From Candidatus Gastranaerophilales bacterium (GTDB taxonomy: Bacteria > Cyanobacteriota > Vampirovibrionia > Gastranaerophilales > Gastranaerophilaceae): a stretch of DNA of 35,750 nucleotides. Below, in pieces: positions 1-8,191 of this stretch (positions are counted from its first letter, which is position 1; each line of letters starts with the position of its first letter). Under the pieces are notes generated by a model. That model saw only the letters and a list, made by a program, of their open reading frames with translations. It was not told where the DNA came from and ran no database searches. Made by a program: the position numbers and the translations under genes. The stretch lies in NCBI GenBank assembly GCA_944325675.1, contig CALVAZ010000045.1, positions 1 to 35,750 on the forward strand, read 5' to 3'.

Positions 1-314
1 ACGAATTGGAATATGAAGATAAAGAGCTCAAAAAAGTTGGCCTTGAGTTGATGTTTATGACTCCCGAAAAATGTGAAAAGGCCGAGGGGATTACCGCTGT
101 TGAATTGGCTAAACTTGTTGATTTGCCTGTCGAAACGGTTAAAAAAAAGTTAAATATTTTAAAGGATGCTCAAGTGGTACGTGTTAAGGGGATAAATCCG
201 AAGTATTGGAAGTTTGATGAGTATAATTTTCAAAGAATGGATGAACATGATGATATATTTAAACTGCTTTGCAGCTTTGATGATGTGGATTTTGACAGGT
301 ATTTTCAATACTAG
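1..314 (+). CDS. Winged-helix DNA-binding protein, 3' part only
   Basis: The reading frame is open from the left edge of the window (first full codon at 3), so this is the C-terminal ~103 residues of a longer gene; the TTG at 6 is probably not the true start. The segment ITAVELAKLVDLPVETVKKK looks like a helix-turn-helix (a helix, a turn at LVDLP, a recognition helix), followed by short strands (VVRVKGINPKYWKFDEYNF) that fit a winged-helix wing. The tail is acidic and aromatic. The family cannot be named from this fragment; a transcriptional regulator or a replication-initiation-like protein are both possible. It ends 35 bases before the next ORF on the same strand. Confidence 0.6.
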   Translation, partial: ELEYEDKELKKVGLELMFMTPEKCEKAEGITAVELAKLVDLPVETVKKKLNILKDAQVVRVKGINPKYWKFDEYNFQRMDEHDDIFKLLCSFDDVDFDRYFQY

Positions 315-349
315 CAAAAATATTTTTTACATTTTTTATTATTGCTGTT

Positions 350-2026
350 ATGCATATTAAAAGTATTTCCGCATTTACAGTTTACCCTAACTTTAGGTCA
401 AATTTTGTTCACAATTCTTTTATTGGTGCAAATTTGGCACAAGACGACGTCTTTGTTCAAGGTGCGGATTCCAAATCTGAGGTTGTTCTTTTTGATAAAA
501 GTAAGGAAATTAACGAGTGCTATGATAAAATAATTCGATCCATGAATTTGATTTCACCAGAAAATATAGAAAATATTGCAAAGTCTGTTCGTAAAAAACT
601 GAAAAATCAAGTATCAATGAATGATATTTATGAAGTTATGGAAATTTTGACTCAATTTTCGGATTACAAAAGTATCATCTCTTTGAAAGAAGCTCTTTTA
701 AGACACGACATAAACAGAATTTCTAACCTAACTGAAATGTATCAAAGCAAAAATTATTTTGAAGGTATTCCAATTACTTTGACAAATATTTTTCATTACC
801 TATTCTTAAAAAATTTTGGTTTTAAAACTGATTCCCCCGAAGAAATTAATAGTTCCAAAGTGAAAGGTTTAATTATTGATACTGAGCTTCTGGAATTACT
901 TGCTGAATATAAAGATTATTTGTCAAAAGATTTTTTTAACAAAAATATACAAGGTGAAAATGTTCGTCCTATATACATCAAAAACTTTGAAAACGGATAT
1001 AATTTTTTATCCAGAGATACAAGTCTTGAAGATAAGACATACGAAATAATAAAAAATGCATTAAAATTAGATAATGGAAAGGCTTTAAAAGATAATGTTG
1101 AACATATTTTAAATGAACCGCTTATCAGAAAAATGCATGAACTTGGTATCAAGCCTTTAGTTATAGAAAACAATATGATTGGCGGTATTGACAAATTGCA
1201 GTATCCGGAACGTATAGCTAAAAATCTCAATCCTCTGAATATTTCTCGAAAAGACTTTCAAGATTTTATTGATAATATATCTAAAAATAGTAAAGCAGAA
1301 CAGGGAATTTTACCCAAATATTACCTTGATTTTTTAAACAAAATGACCAATATTGTAACTCCTACGCAATATGCAAACTATTTAAAAATACTTTATAGTA
1401 AACTTGCTGATTATTTAAAAATGCAAGGAAAAAGTATGGATAATGTTTATTTTTTGATTCCATCGACATCTAAAAGTTTTGTTGTGGCAAATTATCAATT
1501 CCAAAAAGTAAACAATATACCGATGAAAAACAATATATATTTTAAGTATATTCCTGATTTGGTCAAATATGACGGTGCGATAAATAGATTACCCAATAAT
1601 TCTACACTGGTTTTACTCGATGATTGCGCAATTTCCGGAGCTTCAATGGTTAATGAAGTTTTTAATTACGACTATATAGCTAAAGCCTTTATGCTGAAAA
1701 ATAAAAATGTTGGTATGGTTTTTGCACCTATGGTTGCAACTCAAAATGCTATTAAAAGAATACGAAGTGCCATAAATAGAAATGGCAAATCAACTGTTGA
1801 TAGTATTATAACATCAAAAATTTTGCCTGAATGGAATGATTCAAGTCAGTCAATAAAACATCTGTATATGCACGTTGTTCCTGTTGATACCGGAGCACTT
1901 ACTTCGCTCGTATTTCCATATATGGGTCCGGATAATAATTGTTCAAAATTTGTTCCGTTTTATCAGAAATTTTTGCCATCACCAAACGCTCAAGAAATTA
2001 CTATTGATGAGTTTTGTTTTGAGTGA
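350..2026 (+). CDS. Large unknown protein with phosphoribosyltransferase-like motif
   Basis: A 558-residue protein that I do not recognise as a whole. Residues ~420-440 read STLVLLDDCAISGASM, matching the PRPP-binding loop of type I phosphoribosyltransferases (hydrophobic strand, two acidic residues, then T/S-G-x-T/S). A preceding segment (NVYFLIPSTSKSFVVANYQF) could be the strand and loop before it. The N-terminal ~350 residues are helical, Lys/Asn-rich and without a known motif; no signal peptide or membrane segment is seen. There is no Shine-Dalgarno before the ATG, but TATTAT at 337-342 lies 7 bases upstream, so the message may be leaderless. It converges on mnmE, whose stop is 2 bases beyond its own. 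PRTase activity is inference; the fold could equally serve as a nucleotide sensor. Confidence 0.75.
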   Translation: MHIKSISAFTVYPNFRSNFVHNSFIGANLAQDDVFVQGADSKSEVVLFDKSKEINECYDKIIRSMNLISPENIENIAKSVRKKLKNQVSMNDIYEVMEILTQFSDYKSIISLKEALLRHDINRISNLTEMYQSKNYFEGIPITLTNIFHYLFLKNFGFKTDSPEEINSSKVKGLIIDTELLELLAEYKDYLSKDFFNKNIQGENVRPIYIKNFENGYNFLSRDTSLEDKTYEIIKNALKLDNGKALKDNVEHILNEPLIRKMHELGIKPLVIENNMIGGIDKLQYPERIAKNLNPLNISRKDFQDFIDNISKNSKAEQGILPKYYLDFLNKMTNIVTPTQYANYLKILYSKLADYLKMQGKSMDNVYFLIPSTSKSFVVANYQFQKVNNIPMKNNIYFKYIPDLVKYDGAINRLPNNSTLVLLDDCAISGASMVNEVFNYDYIAKAFMLKNKNVGMVFAPMVATQNAIKRIRSAINRNGKSTVDSIITSKILPEWNDSSQSIKHLYMHVVPVDTGALTSLVFPYMGPDNNCSKFVPFYQKFLPSPNAQEITIDEFCFE

Positions 2027-2027
2027 T

Positions 2028-3365
2028 TTATTTTCCGATACAAAAATGATCAAAAATATTGTTTAATATGTCGTCTGTTATGACTTCACCTGTGATTTCA
2101 TCAAGAGAAAGCAGGGCGGATTTTAAATCAATGGATATTAAATCCTGCAGTTCATTTCTTTTTGCGGCTTCTAAGGCTTGTAGCAAGCTTTGCCGACATT
2201 TATTAAGGCAGTCTTGTTGACGTTTGTTTGTTATAAATTCAGTGTCTTCAAGCGAAAAATTGTGAACGATATCTTTGATTTTGTTTTTTAATTTGTCTAA
2301 ACCTTCTCCGGTTAATGTGGAAATGTATATTGAATTTTGGTCTTCATATTTATCGGTTAAATCGGATTTGTTTGCAACTACAAGGTGATTTTTTTCTTTG
2401 ATTAATTCATAAATTTTTCTGTCGTCATCTTCCATACCTGTTTTTGCATTATATAAAAATAATACCAAGTCAGCTTCGTCGGCTGATTGTTTTGAAAACT
2501 CAATTCCGATTTCTTCAACTTTTCCGACATCAGCAGAATTTCTTATCCCTGCCGTGTCAATTAAGGTAACCGCAACATCCATGTCAAGAGTTTCTTTTAA
2601 TATATCACGGGTTGTCCCAGCAATGTCCGTAACTATTGCCCTTTCTACATTTAAAAGTTTATTAAATAAAGATGATTTGCCGACGTTTGGTTTTCCGACT
2701 ATTGCAACTTTAATGCCCTGTCTTAGTATGTCGGAAGATTTTGCACTGGCTAAAATTCTATCTATTTCGGTTAAAGCTGCTTCAAATTCATTGACTAAAT
2801 AATCATATTCAGGTTCTTTGACATCTTCCGGAAAATCAATCCCTGCAATAATTCTTGACAAAACATTGAAAAGTCTGCCCTTTATTTCGTTTATCTTTTG
2901 GGCTAATACACCTGAAAGATTTTTTGCTGATTGGATTGCAAAATTTTGTGTCCTTGCATGTATCAAGTCGGCTACGGCTTCAGCTTGTGACAGGTCTAAT
3001 TTTTTGTTTAAAAATGCTCTTTTGGTAAATTCCCCGCGTTCTGCAATTCTTGCACCGTTTTTTAATACCAGATCTAAAATATTTCTTACAACATTTATGC
3101 CTCCGTGACATTGAATTTCTACAACATCTTCTCCGGTATAACTGTGCGGGTTTTTAAATCCGAGTACTATAACTTCATCAATCTTTGTTTGGGTATCTTT
3201 AATCCACCCGTGTGAAATTTTTCCGGCTTTTGGCAGCTTCCCGTCAAAGATTTTGCTTAAGATATTGAAGCTTTCACTGCCTGATATTCTTATAACGCCA
3301 ACACCACCTGTTCCTATAGGTGTTGCAATAGCGGCTATTGTCTCAAATTCCTGATTTATGTTCAT
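2028..3365 (-). CDS. mnmE: tRNA uridine-5-carboxymethylaminomethyl modification GTPase MnmE
   Basis: With MnmG this GTPase modifies the wobble uridine (U34) of certain tRNAs. Numbered from an upstream ATG at 3380, the N-terminal folate-binding domain (IAAIATPIGTGGVGVIRISG) is followed by a helical domain and an inserted G domain with G1 GKPNVGKSS (~229-237), GTTRD (~255-259), DTAG (~275-278) and NKSD. The C-terminus ends CIGK, carrying the conserved cysteine. Length is normal for the family. I prefer the ATG at 3365 (445 residues) because a perfect TATAAT at 3377-3372 ends exactly 6 bases before it, fitting a leaderless message; the ATG at 3380 would add five residues. It is divergent from the TPR gene at 3410, with overlapping promoters. 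No mnmG is in the window. Confidence 0.97.
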   Translation of the reverse strand: MNINQEFETIAAIATPIGTGGVGVIRISGSESFNILSKIFDGKLPKAGKISHGWIKDTQTKIDEVIVLGFKNPHSYTGEDVVEIQCHGGINVVRNILDLVLKNGARIAERGEFTKRAFLNKKLDLSQAEAVADLIHARTQNFAIQSAKNLSGVLAQKINEIKGRLFNVLSRIIAGIDFPEDVKEPEYDYLVNEFEAALTEIDRILASAKSSDILRQGIKVAIVGKPNVGKSSLFNKLLNVERAIVTDIAGTTRDILKETLDMDVAVTLIDTAGIRNSADVGKVEEIGIEFSKQSADEADLVLFLYNAKTGMEDDDRKIYELIKEKNHLVVANKSDLTDKYEDQNSIYISTLTGEGLDKLKNKIKDIVHNFSLEDTEFITNKRQQDCLNKCRQSLLQALEAAKRNELQDLISIDLKSALLSLDEITGEVITDDILNNIFDHFCIGK

Positions 3366-3371
3366 AATTGA

Positions 3372-3402
3372 ATTATACATTAAAACTTTTTTAATGTATA
3401 AT
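3372..3402. promoter_or_regulatory. Overlapping divergent promoters for mnmE and the TPR gene
   Basis: On the minus strand TATAAT at 3377-3372 lies 6 bases before the mnmE ATG at 3365, with a weak -35 (TATACA, 3400-3395) at 17-bp spacing. On the plus strand TATAAT at 3397-3402 lies 7 bases before the TPR ATG at 3410. The -10 of one gene overlaps the -35 of the other, so the two polymerases should exclude each other. Confidence 0.6.
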
Positions 3403-3409
3403 AAAAGTT

Positions 3410-5161
3410 ATGGAAGAAATAAATAACTTAATCGCGGATAATAAATTTGAAGAAGCAGAGGTTAAACTGCAAGAATTTTTACAAACAGAACCCAAAAATA
3501 TAGAGGCAATGAAACTTTTAGGGCTTTGTTACGTAAATTTGGAAAAATATAGAGAAGGAAAAAGTATATTTGAAACAGTAGTAAAATATTTGCCCCAAGA
3601 TGCATCCAGCTGGTTCTATCTCGCCAACTGTTACGATAATTTGGATGACCTGTTGCATGCAAAAACGGCGTACCTTGAGGTATTAAGACTAAGACCTGAA
3701 TATATCGAAGCATATAAAAATTTGTGTGTTGTATATGTTAAATCAAAAGAGGCAGAAAAAGCTATTGAATTAGGTAAAAAGGCACTGGAATTGGTTCAGG
3801 ATGACTATTCGATTTATTACATTGTAGGAACTGCGGGTATGTCAATAAAGAAATTTGATGAAAGTGTTTATTATCTTGAAAAAGCTCTTGAATTGAACCC
3901 AGGACATTCTCAAATTTACAACAACTTGGGCACATGCTATATAACAATAGGTGATCTTGATAAGGCTTATGAGAACTATTTAAAGGCAAGTGAAAGTGAC
4001 CCAGATAATTCTCTAACGTATTTTAACATTGCATCAATTCTGCAAATCCAAAATAAACATAAAGAGGCTTGTGAATATTTTAGGAAAGCTTATGATAAGG
4101 AGCCTTTGGATAATTATCTTGTTGCACTTGCACTTTCGGAGGTTAAGTCCGGTGATATTCAATCTGCAATCGAACATTACAAGCATTTGATTGTACAGTT
4201 TCCGGCAAAGCATAATTTTCAATATAATCTGGTTTGCTGTTATGAGCTTGTCGGGGAATACCAGCTTGCTGTTAATATATTAAAAAATCTAGTAATGATG
4301 AATCCGAAGTCTGTTACTATGGCTCACAAGCTCGCAAATTTATATCTGAAAATAAATCAGCCTTTATATGCAAAAGAAATATTTGAAAAAATACTAATTC
4401 AGGGTAATGTTTCATCTGAACTTTATTATGAATTTGCTCACGTTTGTATTATGGTTAACGATCTTGATAAAGCTGAAAAAATATTGAAAAAGGTTATAGA
4501 GCTTGAACCGGAGCATTCATTTGCTCATAAGGACTTGGGTGTTATTTATTTGTCTAAAAGACTTTTTGATTACGCAAAAGATGAGTTTGAAAATGCCTAT
4601 AAAATTAATCCAAAAAGTTTTTCTATTGCCTTTGAATATGCAAACTATCTGCATGCTACAAATGATTTTGAAAAAGCGGACAAAATGTATGAAAAGGCTT
4701 TGTCTATAGAACCGGAAAATCCAAATGCACTGGGGTTTTCTGCTTTGAATAAAATACAACTGCAAGATTTTGAAAAAGCTAAAGCCCAAATTGATTCCGC
4801 CCTGAAATTTGCAAATGATCAACCGTTTTTGTTGTTTATTGCAGGTAAAGTAAGATTTTTGCTTAAAGAATACGAGGATGCAAAACCGTATCTTATAAAG
4901 TCTTATGAATATGATAAAACAAGTGATTGTGAGAATCTTTTGGGCCTTTGTTATTATGAGCTTGAAAATTACTCACAGGCAAACACAATATTTAACAACT
5001 TATTAGAAAAAAATCCTATGAATGTTAATATTTTGCTTAACAGTGCAAGATGTTTTGCCAAGCTTGAAGATAATGATTCCGCGCTGAAACAACTTGAAAA
5101 AGCTGTAGAAATTTTCCCCGAATGCGAAGAAGCTCATGAACTTATAAGAGAACTATCTTAA
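3410..5161 (+). CDS. Cytoplasmic tetratricopeptide-repeat protein
   Basis: A 583-residue protein built almost wholly of ~34-residue TPR units, roughly sixteen from residue 3 to the end. The pattern W/L-x2-L-G/A-x2-Y-x8-A-x3-Y/F-x2-A-L-x4-P recurs throughout (for example YIEAYKNLCVVYVKSKEAEK and AHKDLGVIYLSKRLFDYAKD). There is no signal peptide, membrane segment or catalytic domain, so it is a likely cytoplasmic scaffold. The start is set by TATAAT 7 bases upstream; there is no Shine-Dalgarno, fitting a leaderless message. A hairpin terminator follows directly. The exact partner cannot be inferred; the second large TPR gene at 5674 is a separate, exported type. Confidence 0.9.
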   Translation: MEEINNLIADNKFEEAEVKLQEFLQTEPKNIEAMKLLGLCYVNLEKYREGKSIFETVVKYLPQDASSWFYLANCYDNLDDLLHAKTAYLEVLRLRPEYIEAYKNLCVVYVKSKEAEKAIELGKKALELVQDDYSIYYIVGTAGMSIKKFDESVYYLEKALELNPGHSQIYNNLGTCYITIGDLDKAYENYLKASESDPDNSLTYFNIASILQIQNKHKEACEYFRKAYDKEPLDNYLVALALSEVKSGDIQSAIEHYKHLIVQFPAKHNFQYNLVCCYELVGEYQLAVNILKNLVMMNPKSVTMAHKLANLYLKINQPLYAKEIFEKILIQGNVSSELYYEFAHVCIMVNDLDKAEKILKKVIELEPEHSFAHKDLGVIYLSKRLFDYAKDEFENAYKINPKSFSIAFEYANYLHATNDFEKADKMYEKALSIEPENPNALGFSALNKIQLQDFEKAKAQIDSALKFANDQPFLLFIAGKVRFLLKEYEDAKPYLIKSYEYDKTSDCENLLGLCYYELENYSQANTIFNNLLEKNPMNVNILLNSARCFAKLEDNDSALKQLEKAVEIFPECEEAHELIRELS

Positions 5162-5165
5162 CGCT

Positions 5166-5197
5166 AAAAAATCGACCTTCGATGACGGTCGATTTTA
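5166..5197. terminator. Bidirectional intrinsic terminator
   Basis: A 10-bp perfect inverted repeat (AAAATCGACC, 5168-5177, and GGTCGATTTT, 5187-5196) with a 9-base loop lies between the stops of the TPR gene (+) and the 52-residue small ORF (-). The A and T runs at either end allow it to act in both directions. Confidence 0.8.
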
Positions 5198-5223
5198 AAG
5201 AATCTTTTTGTATTTAGTTCTGG

Positions 5224-5382
5224 TTAAGCCAAACCTAACACTTTTTTGTACCATGAGAATGTCTCCAACTCCAAGCCGTTAAATGTTGTTTTTAAACATT
5301 GAGCCTTTAGGTAGTTTTCGAACTCGTCATTAAATTTGGATTTGACTTTTTTGTCTTCCGTTTTTGTTACGAGTGTTGTCAT
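5224..5382 (-). CDS. Small 52-residue hypothetical protein
   Basis: An ORF of 52 codons from ATG (5382-5380) to TAA (5226-5224). Support is strong for such a short gene: a GGAG Shine-Dalgarno in AAAAAGGAGTAGGATTCT just before the ATG, an extended -10 promoter (TGATATAAT, 5446-5438) about 55 bases upstream, and a hairpin terminator right after the stop. The product starts MTTLVTKTEDKK, has a central helix-like stretch (NDEFENYLKAQCLK) and ends FSWYKKVLGLA. It has no signal peptide or membrane segment. I do not recognise the family. Codon use is like its neighbours. Confidence 0.75.
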   Translation of the reverse strand: MTTLVTKTEDKKVKSKFNDEFENYLKAQCLKTTFNGLELETFSWYKKVLGLA

Positions 5383-5437
5383 AGAATCCTACTCCTTTTT
5401 CCTTTAAGCTATACATTTTATATATAACTCTGCGTAT

Positions 5438-5446
5438 ATTATATCA
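5438..5446 (-). promoter_or_regulatory. Extended -10 promoter for the 52-residue ORF
   Basis: On the minus strand TG-A-TATAAT forms an extended -10 element; no good -35 is seen. Transcription from about 5431 would give a ~50-base leader containing the GGAG site. The rest of 5447-5670 is AT-rich and I see no further gene in it. Confidence 0.6.
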
Positions 5447-5673
5447 TGTAAGCGTAAATTTTTCTAGTGGTATAAAAACCTATAAAATCAAAACTTGCGC
5501 TATAAACGGAATGTGAATGTAAATTTTTGTAAAGATTCGAGTTTTTGTTGTTTAATATCAAATTTAATAATTCTTTAGAATTAATCTTTAAGAAGTAATT
5601 TTAAAATAGGTTTTATCGCTTTACATGAAATGAATTTTTTGCTAAAATGTATATTAACTGAGGAGTAGGGAAA

Positions 5674-7701
5674 ATCAGAAAGCATCTTTTTATATCCACT
5701 ATATTATTAATGTCGCTCACGGGTTTACCATCTTGTGCTTATATGACGCCTGAGGTAAATGCTCTTTACCAGCAGGCATGTTCTGCAGAGTATCAGAATG
5801 ATTTGCCCGGTGCAATAGAAAAGCTGCAAAAAGCCATCTCTTTGTCTGCAAATGACAGTATGCTTTATACAAAACTTGCAGGTATATATTCAGAGATTGG
5901 TGAATATGAAAAGGCTTTAGAAGCTTATTCCAAGGTTATTGAATTAAAACCGAATGATGCGTTTGTTTATGTAAGTATCGGCAGTATTTACGAAACTTTG
6001 GGTAAGTATCAGGAAGCTCTTGCAGCTTATAATAAGGCAATTCAGATTTTCCCCGAATATAAATATAATTATTTGAATATTGCAAATGCTCAGTATAAAA
6101 TGCAGGATTACAAATCTGCTATTGCAAGTTATTCAAGATTTTTGGAAATTTATCCTCAACACTTTGAGGCCAGAGAGAATTTAGCATCCGCTTATTTGGT
6201 TCAAAATATGCCGGATAAAGCTGTTAAAGAATATACAGCTTTATACAACAAAAACTCCTCTGATTTTAAGGATTATGCAAATTATGGTATTGCACTTGTA
6301 AAAACCGGTGATTACAGTAAAGGTGCGGAAATACTTGAAAAGGCTGTTGAAGCTGATAACGACAATACCTCTACTCACGTAAGTTTGGCCATAGCATATC
6401 AAGAACTTGGCAACAACGATATGGCTTTAGAGCAATACGAAATTATTTTTAAACAACTACCAAATCTTCATTCCGTAAGGCTTGATTATGCTAATCTTTT
6501 AGCTGACATGAAAAAAAATCCGGAAGCTATAACTCAATATAAAATTTATGCACAAAATTACCCGAATGATGCAAGAGCATATAAAAATATGGCCATAGTA
6601 TACAAACGTATGAATGATAATGATTCTGCCATAACGAATTTTGAAAAGGCTCTTGCTTTAAAATCTGACGACACAGATGTAAAACGGGATTTGGCAGCAT
6701 GTTACCATGCTAAAAAGGATTATATTTCAGCACTCAAATATTATGATGAAGTGTTAAAGGTTAAGCCTGATGATGTTGAGGTGAAAACGAATAAAGCGTT
6801 TGCGCTTCATGCTTTGGAACAATATAATGAAGCGATTGCTTTATACCAAGAGGTCCTTGCAGTTAAGGATAATCCTACTGTAAAATCAAATTTGACTAAG
6901 GCAATTACATCTCAAGGGTTTGTATTTTTAGGGATGAAGGATTTTTCAAAGGCTTCAGAATATTTTCAAAAAGCTGTATCTCAAGATTCAGCAGACGATT
7001 ATGCTTATTATGGCTTGGCAAAGGCCTATCGTGGTTTGGATTTAAACGAAAAAGCCGCTGAAATGTACGAAAAAGCAATCGCCTTAAACCCTGAAAAAGA
7101 ATTGTACAGCAGTGAGTACGGTGAATTTATTTCAGCACTATACAGCCAACAGGATGTAGCATCTGTAAATTCTGAAGATGATTTGCCTGCGATATCTTTG
7201 AATGATAATGGGGATGTTCTTTCTCAAAAGAAAGATTTATCAAAAAGTAAGGATTTGATTCTTTTAGGTGATGAAAATTACAGGAAAAAAGATTTTGACA
7301 AAGCTGTGCAAAATTATCAACAGGCTCTAAACATCAATCCTAACGATGAAGTTACTTTGTTGAAAATAGGTAATATTTACGGGCTTAAAGGAGATAATAA
7401 AACGGCTGCCGAATTTTACAAGCGTTCAATTGTAGTGAAACCTGATTATACAGACGGATGGTTTAACTTGGGCTTGGCGTATGCAAATGAAAAAAATTAC
7501 GAAGAAGCTAAGAAATCCTTCAGCAAAGTATTGGAATTTAACAAAGAATATGCTTACGCGTATTATGCTTTGGCGATAGCTTATGAGACTGAAAACAATA
7601 AAGCTGAAGCGTTAAAATATTATAAGGCTTTCTTACAATATAATAAAGATGCAGATAATGTTTCTCAAGTTCAGGATAAGATAAGAAGTCTGGAAAAATG
7701 A
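5674..7701 (+). CDS. Exported TPR protein, probable lipoprotein, apparent ATC start
   Basis: A TPR protein of ~675 residues with about 17 repeats, two blocks joined by a Ser/Asp-rich linker (around residues 495-520). The first ATG (5710) has no Shine-Dalgarno and falls in the middle of a hydrophobic segment. Reading the same frame upstream gives IRKHLFISTILLMSLTGLPS followed by Cys, a complete signal peptide with basic n-region, hydrophobic core and a lipobox-like LPSC. AGGAG at 5661-5665 sits 8 bases before ATC at 5674; the frame closes at a TGA at 5659 and contains no ATG, GTG or TTG between. So translation probably starts at ATC, or a base is wrong in the assembly. It overlaps the next gene by 4 bases (ATGA). 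Role: a likely surface or periplasmic scaffold. Confidence 0.85.
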   Translation: MRKHLFISTILLMSLTGLPSCAYMTPEVNALYQQACSAEYQNDLPGAIEKLQKAISLSANDSMLYTKLAGIYSEIGEYEKALEAYSKVIELKPNDAFVYVSIGSIYETLGKYQEALAAYNKAIQIFPEYKYNYLNIANAQYKMQDYKSAIASYSRFLEIYPQHFEARENLASAYLVQNMPDKAVKEYTALYNKNSSDFKDYANYGIALVKTGDYSKGAEILEKAVEADNDNTSTHVSLAIAYQELGNNDMALEQYEIIFKQLPNLHSVRLDYANLLADMKKNPEAITQYKIYAQNYPNDARAYKNMAIVYKRMNDNDSAITNFEKALALKSDDTDVKRDLAACYHAKKDYISALKYYDEVLKVKPDDVEVKTNKAFALHALEQYNEAIALYQEVLAVKDNPTVKSNLTKAITSQGFVFLGMKDFSKASEYFQKAVSQDSADDYAYYGLAKAYRGLDLNEKAAEMYEKAIALNPEKELYSSEYGEFISALYSQQDVASVNSEDDLPAISLNDNGDVLSQKKDLSKSKDLILLGDENYRKKDFDKAVQNYQQALNINPNDEVTLLKIGNIYGLKGDNKTAAEFYKRSIVVKPDYTDGWFNLGLAYANEKNYEEAKKSFSKVLEFNKEYAYAYYALAIAYETENNKAEALKYYKAFLQYNKDADNVSQVQDKIRSLEK

Positions 7702-8111
7702 AGAAGTTAGTTCTTTGCTTAATTTCATTTTTTTTGTTGTTAACTGCTACTTGTGCTTGCTCTAAAGATAAAGCTGCAATACTTTTTAACCATGACAAAA
7801 TAACCGTTGACAATGTTATGAATTACAGTTTTAAATTCAAGCCTAATGAAAGAATTTATTACCTTGTTTTAATACCTAAAAAAATTAAAACTCGTTCTAT
7901 TGAAATCCAAGTAATTAAAAAAGATAATGACTATATGCGGCTCGGTTATAACTTGTATTGGAGTTATTCAGCGTATTTGAAAGATGATCAAATGTATTAT
8001 TATGATGATTATGTAGTTATATCTGAGCCGGGTGCGTATGTAATGAAAGTTTTTTCAAAGGATGAACCAACAAAAACGTTATGTATGTCACAGTTTTTTG
8101 TGGAAAAGTAA
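7698..8111 (+). CDS. Small exported protein, possibly a lipoprotein
   Basis: 137 residues with a clear signal peptide (MKKLVLCLISFFLLLTATCAC) and a lipobox-like end (TATC or TCAC), so it is either lipid-anchored or simply cleaved. The mature part is rich in aromatic and charged residues with alternating strands (RIYYLVLIPKKIKTRSIEIQ), suggesting a small beta-sandwich; I do not recognise a family. The ATG overlaps the stop of the TPR gene (ATGA), so the two are translationally coupled and probably act together in the envelope. A hairpin terminator follows. Confidence 0.8.
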   Translation: MKKLVLCLISFFLLLTATCACSKDKAAILFNHDKITVDNVMNYSFKFKPNERIYYLVLIPKKIKTRSIEIQVIKKDNDYMRLGYNLYWSYSAYLKDDQMYYYDDYVVISEPGAYVMKVFSKDEPTKTLCMSQFFVEK

Positions 8112-8129
8112 CGGATAATCCGCTGTAAA

Positions 8130-8166
8130 ATATATGCCGTTTGTTTTATAACAAAGCGGCATATAT
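8130..8166. terminator. Bidirectional terminator between the small exported protein gene and gyrA
   Basis: A long inverted repeat: ATATATGCCG (8130-8139) plus TTTGTT pairs with AACAAA and CGGCATATAT (8157-8166), one G (8156) bulged and a short loop around 8146-8149. It sits between the convergent stops at 8111 and 8192. Confidence 0.75.
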
Positions 8167-8191
8167 CAATCAAAAGTTTTTAATAAATTTG

